Shown here: positions 31,861 to 39,601 of the stretch, one piece after another | How the letters are laid out: each line of letters opens with the position of its first letter | Position numbering within the stretch: the first letter of the stretch is position 1 | Assembly: GCA_000402355.1 (NCBI GenBank) | Contig: AQRS01000040.1 | Coordinates: 1 to 50,761, forward strand | Source: Candidatus Iainarchaeum andersonii SCGC AAA011-E11 | GTDB lineage: Archaea > Iainarchaeota > Iainarchaeia > Iainarchaeales > Iainarchaeaceae | Direction: 5' to 3' | DNA: 50,761 bases | Notes under the pieces: generated by a model | What the model saw: only the letters and a program-made list of their open reading frames with translations | Told to the model about the DNA's origin: nothing | Databases searched by the model: none | Made by a program: the position numbers and the translations under genes

Positions 31861-33204
31861 CTATACGAGTATGCGCTTTATTATGAATCCCGGCCTGAAT
31901 TCCTGAATATCCTTGTACTCCTGCCCTGTTCCAACGAAAACAATGGGTTTCTTGAGCTTGTAGAGCAGCGAGATTGCTGTTCCGCCTTTCGCGTCCGCAT
32001 CAATCTTTGTCAGGACAAACCCGTCAATTCCTATTGCATTGTTGAATTCGGTTGCCTGCTGCAAGAGCGCTTGGCCGGTGTAGGCCTCGCCGACATAAAG
32101 TTTCAAATGCGGCTTTATCACTCTTTCAATTTTCTTCATTTCCTCAATCAAATTTTTGTTCGTGTCCTGCCTTCCTGCGGTGTCAATCAAGACAACATCA
32201 ATCTTCTTGGCTTCCGCGGCTTTTACCGCGTCGAACGCAACAGCCGCGGGATCGGAACCGTAGTTGTGCTTCACCATTTTCACGTTCAGCCTGTTTGCGT
32301 GCGTTTCAAGCTGTTCAATGGATGCGGCGCGGAACGTGTCCGATGCCGCGAGGATGACGCTTTTGCCGTTGCTTGTAAAATAGTTCGCGATTTTTGCTAT
32401 GGTTGTGGTTTTGCCTGCTCCGTTCGGCCCGACAAAGAGTATTTTCAACGGCTTTTCCTTCATGCGGAGCACATCAATCGTTTCCGTGGTCATTATTGTT
32501 TCCAGCGCTTTTGCGATGTGCTTTTTGAGGAATTCCGTCACGTTTTCCTTTGAGGAAATTTCTTTTCCAACCAATTCTTTTTTGAGTTCCGCCACAATGG
32601 CCCCGGCCGTTTCCTGCTCTACATCCGATTCAAGCAGGCTCAATTCGAATTCCCCGAAGAACTCTTTCGTGTCCTTTTCGCTTATCGTGATTTTTCCGGA
32701 AAGCTTTCCCTTAAGCTTCTCCGCGAAGCCGGTTTTTGCCTTCAATTCCCTTTTCTCTTCGGCTTCTTTCGGCTTTGCCTCTTCTTTGGGCCTGAATATG
32801 TTTATTGTTTCCCACAAGGATTTTTTGTGCTGTGGCTGCCCCGTTTTCACGCTTTCTTTGGGCGCCTTTTCCGCGGGCGTTTCCTCTTCCCGGATTATTT
32901 CGGCTTTTGCTTCTTCGCGGATCCAGATTTTTTCTTCCGAAATTTCTTTCGCAATTTTTTCCGATTTGATTTGTGTTGCAGCCTTTTCCCCGGCTTTTTC
33001 TTTTTTCCATGCCGCGGGCCCCGGCTTTTTCTCCTGGGTTTTTTGCTTTTCCGGCCTCTTTTTTTCTTCAGGCTTCTCTGCTTTTGGAGTTTCCTTTAGC
33101 CCGGCTTCTGCTGGTGCCTGCGGCGCTTCCGTTTTTTTTGCTTCGAGCGCTTCCTTTATTTTTCCGGTAAAATCAGTTATTTTCTTTTTCAGGAAGTCAA
33201 ACAT
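31861..33204 (-). CDS. ftsY: Signal recognition particle receptor FtsY
   Basis: A 447-residue GTPase that docks SRP-ribosome complexes at the membrane. The N-terminal ~150 residues are a charged A/K/E-rich region, then the NG domain with VGPNGAGKTTTIAKIA, ASDTFRAASIEQLETHANR, IDTAGRQDTN and LTKIDADAKGG motifs. The ATG at 33204 (MFDFLKKK) is chosen because upstream codons overlap the prefoldin gene. Last gene of the S19e operon. Its partner SRP54 is at 29239. Confidence 0.96.
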   Translation of the reverse strand: MFDFLKKKITDFTGKIKEALEAKKTEAPQAPAEAGLKETPKAEKPEEKKRPEKQKTQEKKPGPAAWKKEKAGEKAATQIKSEKIAKEISEEKIWIREEAKAEIIREEETPAEKAPKESVKTGQPQHKKSLWETINIFRPKEEAKPKEAEEKRELKAKTGFAEKLKGKLSGKITISEKDTKEFFGEFELSLLESDVEQETAGAIVAELKKELVGKEISSKENVTEFLKKHIAKALETIMTTETIDVLRMKEKPLKILFVGPNGAGKTTTIAKIANYFTSNGKSVILAASDTFRAASIEQLETHANRLNVKMVKHNYGSDPAAVAFDAVKAAEAKKIDVVLIDTAGRQDTNKNLIEEMKKIERVIKPHLKLYVGEAYTGQALLQQATEFNNAIGIDGFVLTKIDADAKGGTAISLLYKLKKPIVFVGTGQEYKDIQEFRPGFIIKRILV

Positions 33205-33239
33205 AAAATTAATTGCGGCCCGGGCCGCTATATGCCGCT

Positions 33240-33704
33240 TCAGCTTTGCGCGGATTTCTTTGCCTGCTGCTGCATGTGCCTTCTTCCGGCTTCCATTATC
33301 TGCTCTATCTGGTTGAGCCTTGACCATGCCTTCTGCTGGTCCTGCGCGGTTTTTTCAAGTGTCTTGTTGATGCTTGCAATCTTGTTTTTGAGTATTTTTG
33401 CTATGCCCTCGCTTTTTTTGCTTTTGAACACGTTGCCTGCAATCGAGAAAATCGCTTCATCGGTTTTTTCTATTGATGCTTCGGCATAAACCCCTGCGCC
33501 GAGGCTTACGAGCATTTTTTCGCCCTTCTTGTTTTTTCCGAGCTCCGCGAGCGAATCAATTGCCATCTGGAGTTCGGCCCTGAAGTCCTGGAATGCCTGC
33601 ACCTTTCGGTTTATTTCCTCGAGTTTTACCCGTTCCTGGTTCCCGAGCTGCGCCAGCTGGTTCCCGCTTATCCTTACCTGGCTTTTTTCTTCCGCCATTT
33701 TCAT
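33240..33704 (-). CDS. pfdA: Prefoldin alpha subunit
   Basis: A 154-residue jellyfish-type chaperone subunit: long coiled coils at the N- and C-termini flank a short beta region with LVSLGAGVYAEASI, the usual alpha-subunit hairpin. It delivers unfolded proteins to the thermosome. Its ATG overlaps the stop of the LX gene. The place between LX and FtsY is the conserved archaeal gene order. Confidence 0.92.
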   Translation of the reverse strand: MKMAEEKSQVRISGNQLAQLGNQERVKLEEINRKVQAFQDFRAELQMAIDSLAELGKNKKGEKMLVSLGAGVYAEASIEKTDEAIFSIAGNVFKSKKSEGIAKILKNKIASINKTLEKTAQDQQKAWSRLNQIEQIMEAGRRHMQQQAKKSAQS

Positions 33705-33892
33705 TTCGCTCCCTTTTCCTTTACCATGGTTATTTTGATTGATTTTCTCGCTATTTTGTGCTTTGAGCCTATTGTGGAGAGGAGTTTTTCCCTTGCAAAT
33801 GCCTCGTTGTGCGATGATATTTCCTTGGAGAATTTTTTCTCGCTTCCCTTTTCAGTGTATGTTCCCGTTACCGTGAATGTTTTGCTTTCCAT
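33701..33892 (-). CDS. rpl18a: Ribosomal protein L18Ae/LX (L20a)
   Basis: A 63-residue large-subunit protein. The start KTFTVTGTYTEKGSEKKFSKE and the LLSTIGSKHKIARKSIKI stretch match archaeal LX. It lies between aIF6 and prefoldin alpha, its usual neighbours, and overlaps the latter by four bases. Confidence 0.9.
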   Translation of the reverse strand: MESKTFTVTGTYTEKGSEKKFSKEISSHNEAFAREKLLSTIGSKHKIARKSIKITMVKEKGAK

Positions 33893-33894
33893 TT

Positions 33895-34557
33895 TCAGTC
33901 TCCCCTCAGTGCGTCGTCTATCCTCGAAAGTTCTACTCCTGATGTAAGTGTTCCCGCCATTGCGCCTTTGGAGTTCGCTATTACGCTGTTTCCGACGAAG
34001 AGGTCCCCGTAATTCGCGCTTGTTGGCGCGCCCTTCACGCCGAACGTTTTTTCCAGCAGTTCGAACTCCTTTTCGGTAATATTGGGGTGCACGATAAACC
34101 CTTTATTTGTTACTGTTATCGCGGCTCCGGGCAAATTCGTTTCCCCTATGGGTGTTTGCGCGAATTTGATGCCGAAAAACGCCTTGAGTTCATCCATGTC
34201 TTTTTCAGTGAGAAGGGGGCTCGCGACCCCGCCTTGTGAGTTCATTACAACCAGATTCCCGGTTGCGCTCCTCGTTTTCAGAACCATGGTCTCAATCCCG
34301 TTTTTTTCGAGTTCCCTTATTTCGCCGCGCTCGGCAATGTTCGAGACAACGAATTTTTTCCCGGTTCCCTTGCAAAGAACCCCTATGAGCGAGCAGTTCC
34401 CTATTTTGGATTTTATTGCCCCGACTTCCATGACCCTTTCGAGTTCCCTGAGCTCCTGCGGGAGAACTGAGTGCGGAACCAGCGCGACTTCGTCCGTCAC
34501 TGATGAAAAAATTCCGATGTATGGGCTGCTTCTTATTGTCGCCCTTGAAAAGTTCAT
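33895..34557 (-). CDS. eif6: Translation initiation factor aIF6
   Basis: A 220-residue pentein-fold protein that binds the large ribosomal subunit and blocks premature joining. Repeated pentein motifs are visible: NFSRATIRSSPYIGIFSSV, HSVLPQELRELERVM, VLKTRSATGNLVVMNSQGG and ANYGDLFVGNSVIANSKGA. I start at the ATG at 34557; a GTG at 34566 would add three residues. It sits between L31e and LX. Confidence 0.93.
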   Translation of the reverse strand: MNFSRATIRSSPYIGIFSSVTDEVALVPHSVLPQELRELERVMEVGAIKSKIGNCSLIGVLCKGTGKKFVVSNIAERGEIRELEKNGIETMVLKTRSATGNLVVMNSQGGVASPLLTEKDMDELKAFFGIKFAQTPIGETNLPGAAITVTNKGFIVHPNITEKEFELLEKTFGVKGAPTSANYGDLFVGNSVIANSKGAMAGTLTSGVELSRIDDALRGD

Positions 34558-34574
34558 TGCAAACACTCGCGCTT

Positions 34575-35009
34575 TTACTTCGCGGTTTTCCTCTTTATTT
34601 CGCTTGCCTTCGCGGCCTCTTCCTTTGCGCGCTTGTCCTCGAGCTTCTTTTTGTCTTCTTCCTTCGTTTCCTCTTTTTTTGCCTCTTCCTTGCTTGCTTT
34701 TTCCTTCTTCTCTTTCTTCTTTTTTTCCTCGCTTTTCTTTTTGTATTGCTCGAGCTGCTTGCCCTTCTCCAAAAAAACGGTTGCCCTTTCCCCTTCAAGG
34801 AGTATTGTTGCGCTTATTCTCCTCGGCACGTTCTTGGATTTCAAATGCACGAACTCGTTCACTTCATTGCTCACGTAAACCTTGGTTCTGCGTGTGTGCT
34901 TTTTCACGAAATTCTTCATGGTCGCAATAACTTTTGTGACCCTTTTGTCCGGAGGGAAGTAGAAGGCCTTCCTGAGCGGAATCACGTAGTTTGCCTCTTG
35001 CCCTTTCAT
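34575..35009 (-). CDS. rpl31e: Ribosomal protein L31e with a charged C-terminal extension
   Basis: Residues 1-85 are L31e (NYVIPLRKAFYFPPDKRVTK, FVKKHTRRTKVYVSNEVNEF, RRISATI). The remaining 60 residues are a lysine/glutamate-rich, probably coiled extension, whereas the family usually ends near residue 90. The tail is encoded by a purine-rich tract. Confidence 0.92.
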   Translation of the reverse strand: MKGQEANYVIPLRKAFYFPPDKRVTKVIATMKNFVKKHTRRTKVYVSNEVNEFVHLKSKNVPRRISATILLEGERATVFLEKGKQLEQYKKKSEEKKKKEKKEKASKEEAKKEETKEEDKKKLEDKRAKEEAAKASEIKRKTAK

Positions 35010-35279
35010 TCAGTATCCCTTCGTTTTCTTGTGCTTCGCGCTTTTGCGCTTTTTTCCGCTGGTCGCGGCCTTTTTGTTAGCGATTTTTCCCTGTTCGCGC
35101 TGTTTCTTCTTGAACATGGTTCCCAGGTCGGTTTGCCTCCAGTGCCTCTTGGATTTCTTGTTCCAGATTCTTTTTCCGGCCTTCTGGAGTATCCATACGG
35201 GCGCATTGGTAAGGCCCGGGCCTATTTTTTTCCTCGCTGAAATGAGGAATTCCTTTTCTTCCTGAGTTTTTCTTCCCAT
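35010..35279 (-). CDS. rpl39e: Ribosomal protein L39e with extended termini
   Basis: The L39e core (APVWILQKAGKRIWNKKSKRHWR, about residues 26-48) is clear, with the diagnostic PVW and KRHWR. At 89 residues it is much longer than the usual ~51: an N-terminal helix and a lysine-rich C-terminal tail are added. The stop abuts the L31e start. Confidence 0.9.
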   Translation of the reverse strand: MGRKTQEEKEFLISARKKIGPGLTNAPVWILQKAGKRIWNKKSKRHWRQTDLGTMFKKKQREQGKIANKKAATSGKKRKSAKHKKTKGY

Positions 35280-35293
35280 TTTTTTTGTTCACT

Positions 35294-35623
35294 TCATTTT
35301 CTCGTAATCTTTATCTCGTGGTTGCTTTTCAGTTGCCCGAGTATTTCTTTTACCTGTTCTTCATTGAGTTTTCCTTTCACATACCCTTTCTGCACAATCG
35401 TCATTATCGCCTGCACTGCCTTCATGTAGAGTTCATGGTTTACAATGCGGACATTGTTGAGCCTTTCCCTTGCATTTTCCTCGAGGAGCCTTTTCAGGAT
35501 GCTTTGGATCTGCGCTTCTTTTTCGAATTGCTTTTCCTGCTGTTCCTGTTGCTGCGCGAGTTTTTGCTGGAGCTCTTCAAGTTTCTTTTGCTTCAGTTCC
35601 TCCTCTTCGCTCTCCATGCTCAT
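35294..35623 (-). CDS. PDCD5-family dsDNA-binding protein
   Basis: A 109-residue three-helix protein of the PDCD5 family. The glutamine/lysine-rich N-terminal helix and the core (LKRLLEENARERLNNVRIVN, AIMTIVQKGYVKGKLNEEQV) are typical. It lies in the conserved S19e-PDCD5-L39e order. Its start overlaps the extended S19e frame by 47 bases; a second ATG at 35617 is equally possible. Confidence 0.9.
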   Translation of the reverse strand: MSMESEEEELKQKKLEELQQKLAQQQEQQEKQFEKEAQIQSILKRLLEENARERLNNVRIVNHELYMKAVQAIMTIVQKGYVKGKLNEEQVKEILGQLKSNHEIKITRK

Positions 35624-36512
35624 GCTTTTTCGCCTCCGTCAACAGTTTCGGCTGTTGGGTACGACTACTATCTTCGCCTTTTGGGCTCGATAGTAAGTTC
35701 GGCTGTTGGGTACGACTACTATCTTCGCCTTTTGGGCTCGATAGTAAGTTCGGCTGTTGGGTACGAGAACCCGTGCTCGTTTCACTCGTATGGCTTTGGC
35801 TCGCCCCGGCAGGGCCCGCATCCTTCTGCTTTTCTTGGCCTGCCTCGCTTGTTTTCTGTTCCTGCTGTTTTTCTGCGCCCGCTTTCTGCGGCTCGGCTTT
35901 TTTAGCTTCATCTTTTGCAATCGTTTCTCCCCCGGTGCGCGCAACCGGCGGGGTTGGCTGTGCAGCTTTTTGCGGTGCCTGGGCCGTGTTCCCGGTTTTC
36001 ACTTGTTTCTCCTGCGCCTGCTTTTCCTGCCTCTGTTTTTTTGCCGTGTTTCTTTTCGCCATTTCTTCGTTTGATTTTTCTTCCTTTAAGCGCAATTGTT
36101 CCTTGAAAACTTTTTCAACCGCCCTGGCTTTTTCCATCAAAAATTTTTCTCCCTTGCCGCTGACTTTTCTCCCGTGCTTCTCCTTCTTCAAAAACCCCTC
36201 TTTTTCGAGCATTTGGAGGCACAGCCTTATGATTTTTCCAGAAGCCTTGACCTTGTGCTCCGGCCTGACTTTCATGTTTTTTCTTCCGCCGTAGTAACTG
36301 CGCAGCCCGCCTGTTCCCACGTTGCCCTGTTTGTATGCCTGGTAGAGTATGCTTGCCGCCCTCATGTAGAACCAGTCGCGCCTCTGCGGAGCCCTTTCCC
36401 TGTGTGCGCCCGTCTTTACGTATGCCACGAATTCAGGTTCCATTATTTTTGTTTTGAGGTCCTTTGCTGCCTCTTCAACCAGCATTCCTGTCGGCACGTC
36501 AAATATGCCCAT
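35577..36512 (-). CDS. rps19e: Ribosomal protein S19e with a long repeat-bearing C-terminal extension
   Basis: Residues 1-150 are S19e (VPTGMLVEEAAKDLK, FVAYVKTGAHRERAPQRRDW, YMRAASILYQAY, LRSYYGGRKNMKVRPEHK). The next ~160 residues are extra: an A/Q/K/E-rich stretch, then SQSHTSET, then two and a half copies of a 17-residue unit starting RTQQPNLLSSPKGEDSS, encoded by 51-bp tandem repeats. The frame runs 47 bases into the PDCD5 gene. The ATG at 36512 is chosen by family start (MGIFDVP). The leader contains hairpin D3, and a TATA-like TTTTTAAAGG lies near 36688. First gene of the operon. Confidence 0.92.
   Translation of the reverse strand: MGIFDVPTGMLVEEAAKDLKTKIMEPEFVAYVKTGAHRERAPQRRDWFYMRAASILYQAYKQGNVGTGGLRSYYGGRKNMKVRPEHKVKASGKIIRLCLQMLEKEGFLKKEKHGRKVSGKGEKFLMEKARAVEKVFKEQLRLKEEKSNEEMAKRNTAKKQRQEKQAQEKQVKTGNTAQAPQKAAQPTPPVARTGGETIAKDEAKKAEPQKAGAEKQQEQKTSEAGQEKQKDAGPAGASQSHTSETSTGSRTQQPNLLSSPKGEDSSRTQQPNLLSSPKGEDSSRTQQPKLLTEAKKHEHGERRGGTEAKET
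35647..35767. repeat. 51-bp tandem repeat in the S19e gene
   Basis: Two full identical-looking units start at 35647 and 35698, with a third partial at 35749. Each contains an inverted pair CTATC/GATAG around TTCGCCTTTTGGGCTC. Fifty-one bases equal 17 codons, so copy number can change without breaking the frame. Confidence 0.9.
35748..35803. repeat. Repeat E2, in frame in the S19e gene
   Basis: Partner of E1 at 27282-27337. It overlaps the last partial 51-bp unit and encodes SQSHTSETSTGSRTQQP on the minus strand, in the same frame as E1. Confidence 0.75.
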
Positions 36513-36544
36513 TGTTTTGCACCTTTTTTCCAATTCTTTGCACT

Positions 36545-36593
36545 TTTCTTTTTGGTACAGCTTTTTCCTTTTCGTGCCAACGAAAAGAAAAAG
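36545..36593 (-). repeat. Family D hairpin repeat in the S19e leader
   Basis: CTTTTTCCTTTTCGT (36561-36575) and ACGAAAAGAAAAAG (36580-36593) form a hairpin with one bulge. On the minus strand it is followed by GCTGTACCAAAAAGAAA (36545-36561), the family tail. It lies 50-80 bases before the S19e start. Confidence 0.72.
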
Positions 36594-36791
36594 GTGTTTT
36601 TTCTCCTTGCGGAGCAAACTTTGTTTCAAACCCGTGAGGGTTAAACTTCCAAAAACAGAAGCAACAATAATTCGCGTGTGAAACCTTTAAAAACGTTGTT
36701 TTTAGCGGTCAGCCATTTATGTCTCGTATAGTATTGCGCCGCCGCCCACGGGCAGCAAATACTCCATCGCGCCCCGGGCTTTTTTGCTATA

Positions 36792-37946
36792 TTATGTGCA
36801 GTTGGGTGCGGCGAACAATGCGTGCTTTTCCTGCGCGCATACTTGCCTTATTTCCGCGACGGAGAGTGCCCTGCTGTAAATGCGGATGTTGTCCATCTGT
36901 CCGTTGTACCTGTATGGAATTGAAACTGTCGGGGGCGGAGTAGAAACATATCCTGCGCCTATCAGTAAAGGCGAGGCGTTCGAAATGCCGGTCGCCTTTG
37001 TTGCATTAACATCCCTCCATGCAACCTTCAGGGTTCCGTCGACATAAAAGTATCCCCACGGTGCCGGGCTGCGCGTAATGGTGATTGCTATGTTGTGCCA
37101 TGTACCGGTCCTCCACGCTTCCGCATTTGGCGGATTGCTTCCATCATCCGGTCCAGGGGACGCAACACGCAGGAAGTTTGGAGAATTGGTGCCGTCAGCG
37201 CTTGTAAGGTAAAATGTGCCCCTGTAAAGGCCGTATCCCGGCGAACTGTTGTGGTATGCTTTTGCAATTGTTGACTGCTGCAATGTGCTTGTTTTTACCC
37301 ACATTGTTATTGTGAAGTCGCTTGTTCCAAAGTCAAGTTCCGGGCTGTCTGGGATGCTGACATATTGATTTCCATCCAGGCTCAAAACTTGGCCTCTTTG
37401 CGGGTCGATTGGGAATGTCGGGGAGCTGACAAGTGTGCCGTTGTGCCCGTTTCCGGAAGAGTCATTTGCGTTTCCATTGAATTGCCAGTATCCGACCAAT
37501 CCTTGTGTGAGTGTGTTGACGCATGTTCCGTTCTGGCAGGTTCCGCCGGCCACGCTCGTGCACGTTGTTCCGTTTGGTGCATTGTTTGGGTAACCGCAGA
37601 CTAATGGATTTCCACTGCATGTTGCACCTGTTGCTGATTTGCATTCCGGCGGATTAGTACACGAGCTTGGACTCGAGCAAGTCTGTGCTCCGCCTCCACC
37701 GGGTGGTGACAGGCCGGTGATGCAATTATTGTAAACCAAGTCACAGCTCACTACCGTTCCTCCGGCAGTTAAGCATTTTTGCTTGTCAATCAAACAGAGC
37801 CCGGTGTTTGAGCTTTTTAGTGTCTGTGTTTGTCCCGTGCTTGTTATTCCGAGTATAAGTGTTATTACTATTACGGCTACCAGCACCGCGCCGCCTATGA
37901 GCAGTAAGTATTCCAGCGAACCCTGCGCTTTTTTATTTTGCATCAT
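36792..37946 (-). CDS. Pilin-like secreted protein with class III signal peptide and LamG domain
   Basis: A 384-residue protein. The N-terminus KKAQGSLEYLLLIGGAVLV is a class III (prepilin) signal: cleavage is expected just before QGSLEY, leaving a hydrophobic assembly helix. A cysteine-rich linker (about 50-140, over ten cysteines) leads to a concanavalin/LamG-like domain (about 150-370: GLVGYWQFNGNANDSSGNGHNG, FTITMWVKTS, GTWHNIAITI, YNGQMDNIRIYSRAL). This suggests a surface adhesin displayed on or as a pilus-like structure and matured by the peptidase at 28411. The cysteines may be oxidised by the DsbA-like proteins at 17650 and 18456. Confidence 0.85.
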   Translation of the reverse strand: MMQNKKAQGSLEYLLLIGGAVLVAVIVITLILGITSTGQTQTLKSSNTGLCLIDKQKCLTAGGTVVSCDLVYNNCITGLSPPGGGGAQTCSSPSSCTNPPECKSATGATCSGNPLVCGYPNNAPNGTTCTSVAGGTCQNGTCVNTLTQGLVGYWQFNGNANDSSGNGHNGTLVSSPTFPIDPQRGQVLSLDGNQYVSIPDSPELDFGTSDFTITMWVKTSTLQQSTIAKAYHNSSPGYGLYRGTFYLTSADGTNSPNFLRVASPGPDDGSNPPNAEAWRTGTWHNIAITITRSPAPWGYFYVDGTLKVAWRDVNATKATGISNASPLLIGAGYVSTPPPTVSIPYRYNGQMDNIRIYSRALSVAEIRQVCAQEKHALFAAPNCT

Positions 37947-37969
37947 AAATTAGATTGTTTTTCGTGTAT

Positions 37970-38272
37970 TTATTGCTTGGGTTTGTCGCCTGTTTTGCGC
38001 TCAAATCCGCATTCAATGCATTTCACAATTGTGAGTGTTCCGATTGTTTTTGTTTCCGAGTTTTTTCCTTTTTTGAGGTATGCTCCGCATTTTTTGCAGA
38101 ATTTTTTCTTCATTTCCCTGCTCATGCGCACGCGGTGTTTTTTCGAGAGTTCGCGGGCAATGTGCACGTATCGCTTGCTCCGTTCGGGTTTTTTTCCCAG
38201 TTCCTGCTCCGCGAGTTCGAAGAGCCTGTGAATCCTTTCTTCCGCGAGCTGCGTGGCTTTCGTGTGCTTCAT
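37970..38272 (-). CDS. rnp4: Ribonuclease P protein component 4 (Rpr2/Rpp21)
   Basis: A 100-residue zinc-ribbon protein of the tRNA 5'-processing enzyme. Two N-terminal helices (RIHRLFELAEQEL, YVHIARELSKKHRVRMSREMKKKFC) precede the zinc site CKKC...CIEC (about 59-62 and 85-88). Upstream lies palindrome A3 with a truncated C end that reaches into the promoter region. Confidence 0.92.
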   Translation of the reverse strand: MKHTKATQLAEERIHRLFELAEQELGKKPERSKRYVHIARELSKKHRVRMSREMKKKFCKKCGAYLKKGKNSETKTIGTLTIVKCIECGFERKTGDKPKQ

Positions 38273-38300
38273 GCAAGTAGTTTTGCCGTGGAACTTTATT

Positions 38301-38367
38301 TATGTCCTTTGATATGATAGCTATCAAAAGACACTAATAAAAGTTGCTGAATTAATGTCTTTTGATA
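38301..38367. repeat. Palindrome A3 with truncated C half (inverted copy)
   Basis: TATCAAAAGACA (38322-38333) and TGTCTTTTGATA (38356-38367) form a 12-bp inverted repeat. Read on the minus strand it is A-GC-TATCA then TATCAAAGGACA, that is, an A palindrome followed by only the first arm of C. It lies between rnp4 and tRNA-Gly(TCC). Confidence 0.8.
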
Positions 38368-38430
38368 TAATCCTGTTTTTTGTTTTCGGGGTCCCGCGGC
38401 TTTAGCGTGGGAGAATGTCATCCAATAGAG

Positions 38431-38502
38431 TGCAGCCGCGGGGATTCGAACCCCGGCCAAAAGCTTGGAAGGCTTTTATGCTAACCGCTACACTACGGCT
38501 GC
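38431..38502 (-). tRNA. tRNA-Gly (TCC)
   Basis: Acceptor GCAGCCG pairs with CGGCTGC. The anticodon stem AAAGC/GCTTT encloses loop CTTCCAA with anticodon TCC. T-loop TTCGAAT, discriminator A, no intron, CCA not encoded. Confidence 0.95.
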
Positions 38503-38615
38503 GTTGTGAAACTTCCTTAGGATTATTTGCCCCCCAAGGATTAAAAAGATTGGGAAACGGCTTTCAGTGCGGGGCGCGGCAAACTATTTTAATCCCTTGA
38601 GCCATTACTGTTCTC

Positions 38616-38957
38616 ATGCCGATACAGGAGCTTCACAGGCGGGAAATTGAAACCATAATCAGTGGCATGCTAAGATCTAAAACCTTGCCTCTCCAAACAA
38701 GAGAATTTTTGCGGGGTTATTTGTCGGCAAACGGAGTGGCCCACAGGGTGACAGGCCTTGAAAGAAGATTGGATAATGCGAAGAGCCTGCCGGGCAATGG
38801 CGGGTATTCTGCGCAGGACCTGAAAAGATTTGGGAGGCTTCTAGAAGCAGACCGGAGATTAATACATGATACGGCTTATCAACAAAGGTTGCATATGCGT
38901 GCAATGAGCGGTTCCGTAAAACCAAGGCTGCCTCAACACAGGCTCGGCAAAAGGTGA
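38616..38957 (+). CDS. Hypothetical basic helical protein
   Basis: A 113-residue soluble protein, rich in arginine and leucine, predicted helical (IQELHRREIETIISGML, QDLKRFGRLLEADRRLIHD). It overlaps the thymidylate kinase start by four bases, so the two are probably one transcript. Family not recognised; the overlap and clean frame support a real gene. Confidence 0.6.
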   Translation: MPIQELHRREIETIISGMLRSKTLPLQTREFLRGYLSANGVAHRVTGLERRLDNAKSLPGNGGYSAQDLKRFGRLLEADRRLIHDTAYQQRLHMRAMSGSVKPRLPQHRLGKR

Positions 38958-39601
38958 TTCCTTTGTTCGTTGTTTTTGACGGAGTTGATGGTGCGGGAAA
39001 GGGAACCGCGGTCAAGGGCGCCAAGAATTTTTTGCTTTCAAAGGGCGTTCCCGAGGAAAAAATTGTCCACACCGCGGAGCCCACGAACGGCTTTTACGGC
39101 AAAAAAGTGCGGGAATTACTTGCTTCTTCCCCAAAGCCCGAGTTGAATGCGAAGCAGTTCCTGGATTTGTACGTTGCGGACAGGAAAGAGCACCTCGAGA
39201 AAGTGATTGACCCGGCGCTGCGCGAAAACAAAATCGTTTTGTGCGACCGCTTCAAGCACAGCACTTTTGTTTACCAGCATTTGCAGGGGATTCCGCTTGA
39301 AAAAATCCGCGAACTGCACGAGGGAATGGCCACTCCTGATCTGGTTTTCATTCTGGACCTTCCTGTTGAGGTTGCGATGAAGCGCATTATGCGCCGCAAG
39401 AAGCTTGACACTTTTGAGCGGGCCCCTTTCATGGAAAAAGTGAGGCAGGGTTTTCTCGGGCTTAAAGCAATTTTTCCGCGCGAGGACATCGTGTTCATTG
39501 ACGCGTCGAAAAGCATTGGTGAAGTGAGGGCAAAAATAGGTTCGGTTCTTTGGAATAAAGTCAGGGGAAATGCGACCACCGGGAATCGAACCCGGCCCTG
39601 A
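38954..39601 (+). CDS. tmk: Thymidylate kinase
   Basis: Phosphorylates dTMP to dTDP. The 215-residue protein has P-loop DGVDGAGKGT, HTAEPTNGFYGKKVRELL, LYVADRKEHLEKVIDPAL with CDRFKHSTFVYQ, and LDLPVEVAMKRIMRRKK. It starts at GTG (38954), overlapping the upstream stop. The last ~10 residues (NATTGNRTRP) are read from the complement of the tRNA-Gly(GCC) gene, so the natural end was probably a little earlier. Confidence 0.94.
   Translation: MIPLFVVFDGVDGAGKGTAVKGAKNFLLSKGVPEEKIVHTAEPTNGFYGKKVRELLASSPKPELNAKQFLDLYVADRKEHLEKVIDPALRENKIVLCDRFKHSTFVYQHLQGIPLEKIRELHEGMATPDLVFILDLPVEVAMKRIMRRKKLDTFERAPFMEKVRQGFLGLKAIFPREDIVFIDASKSIGEVRAKIGSVLWNKVRGNATTGNRTRP

Noticed and set aside
36720..36943. A plus-strand frame rich in Arg and Cys overlapping the LamG gene end
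   Set aside because: Antisense shadow of a clear coding sequence.
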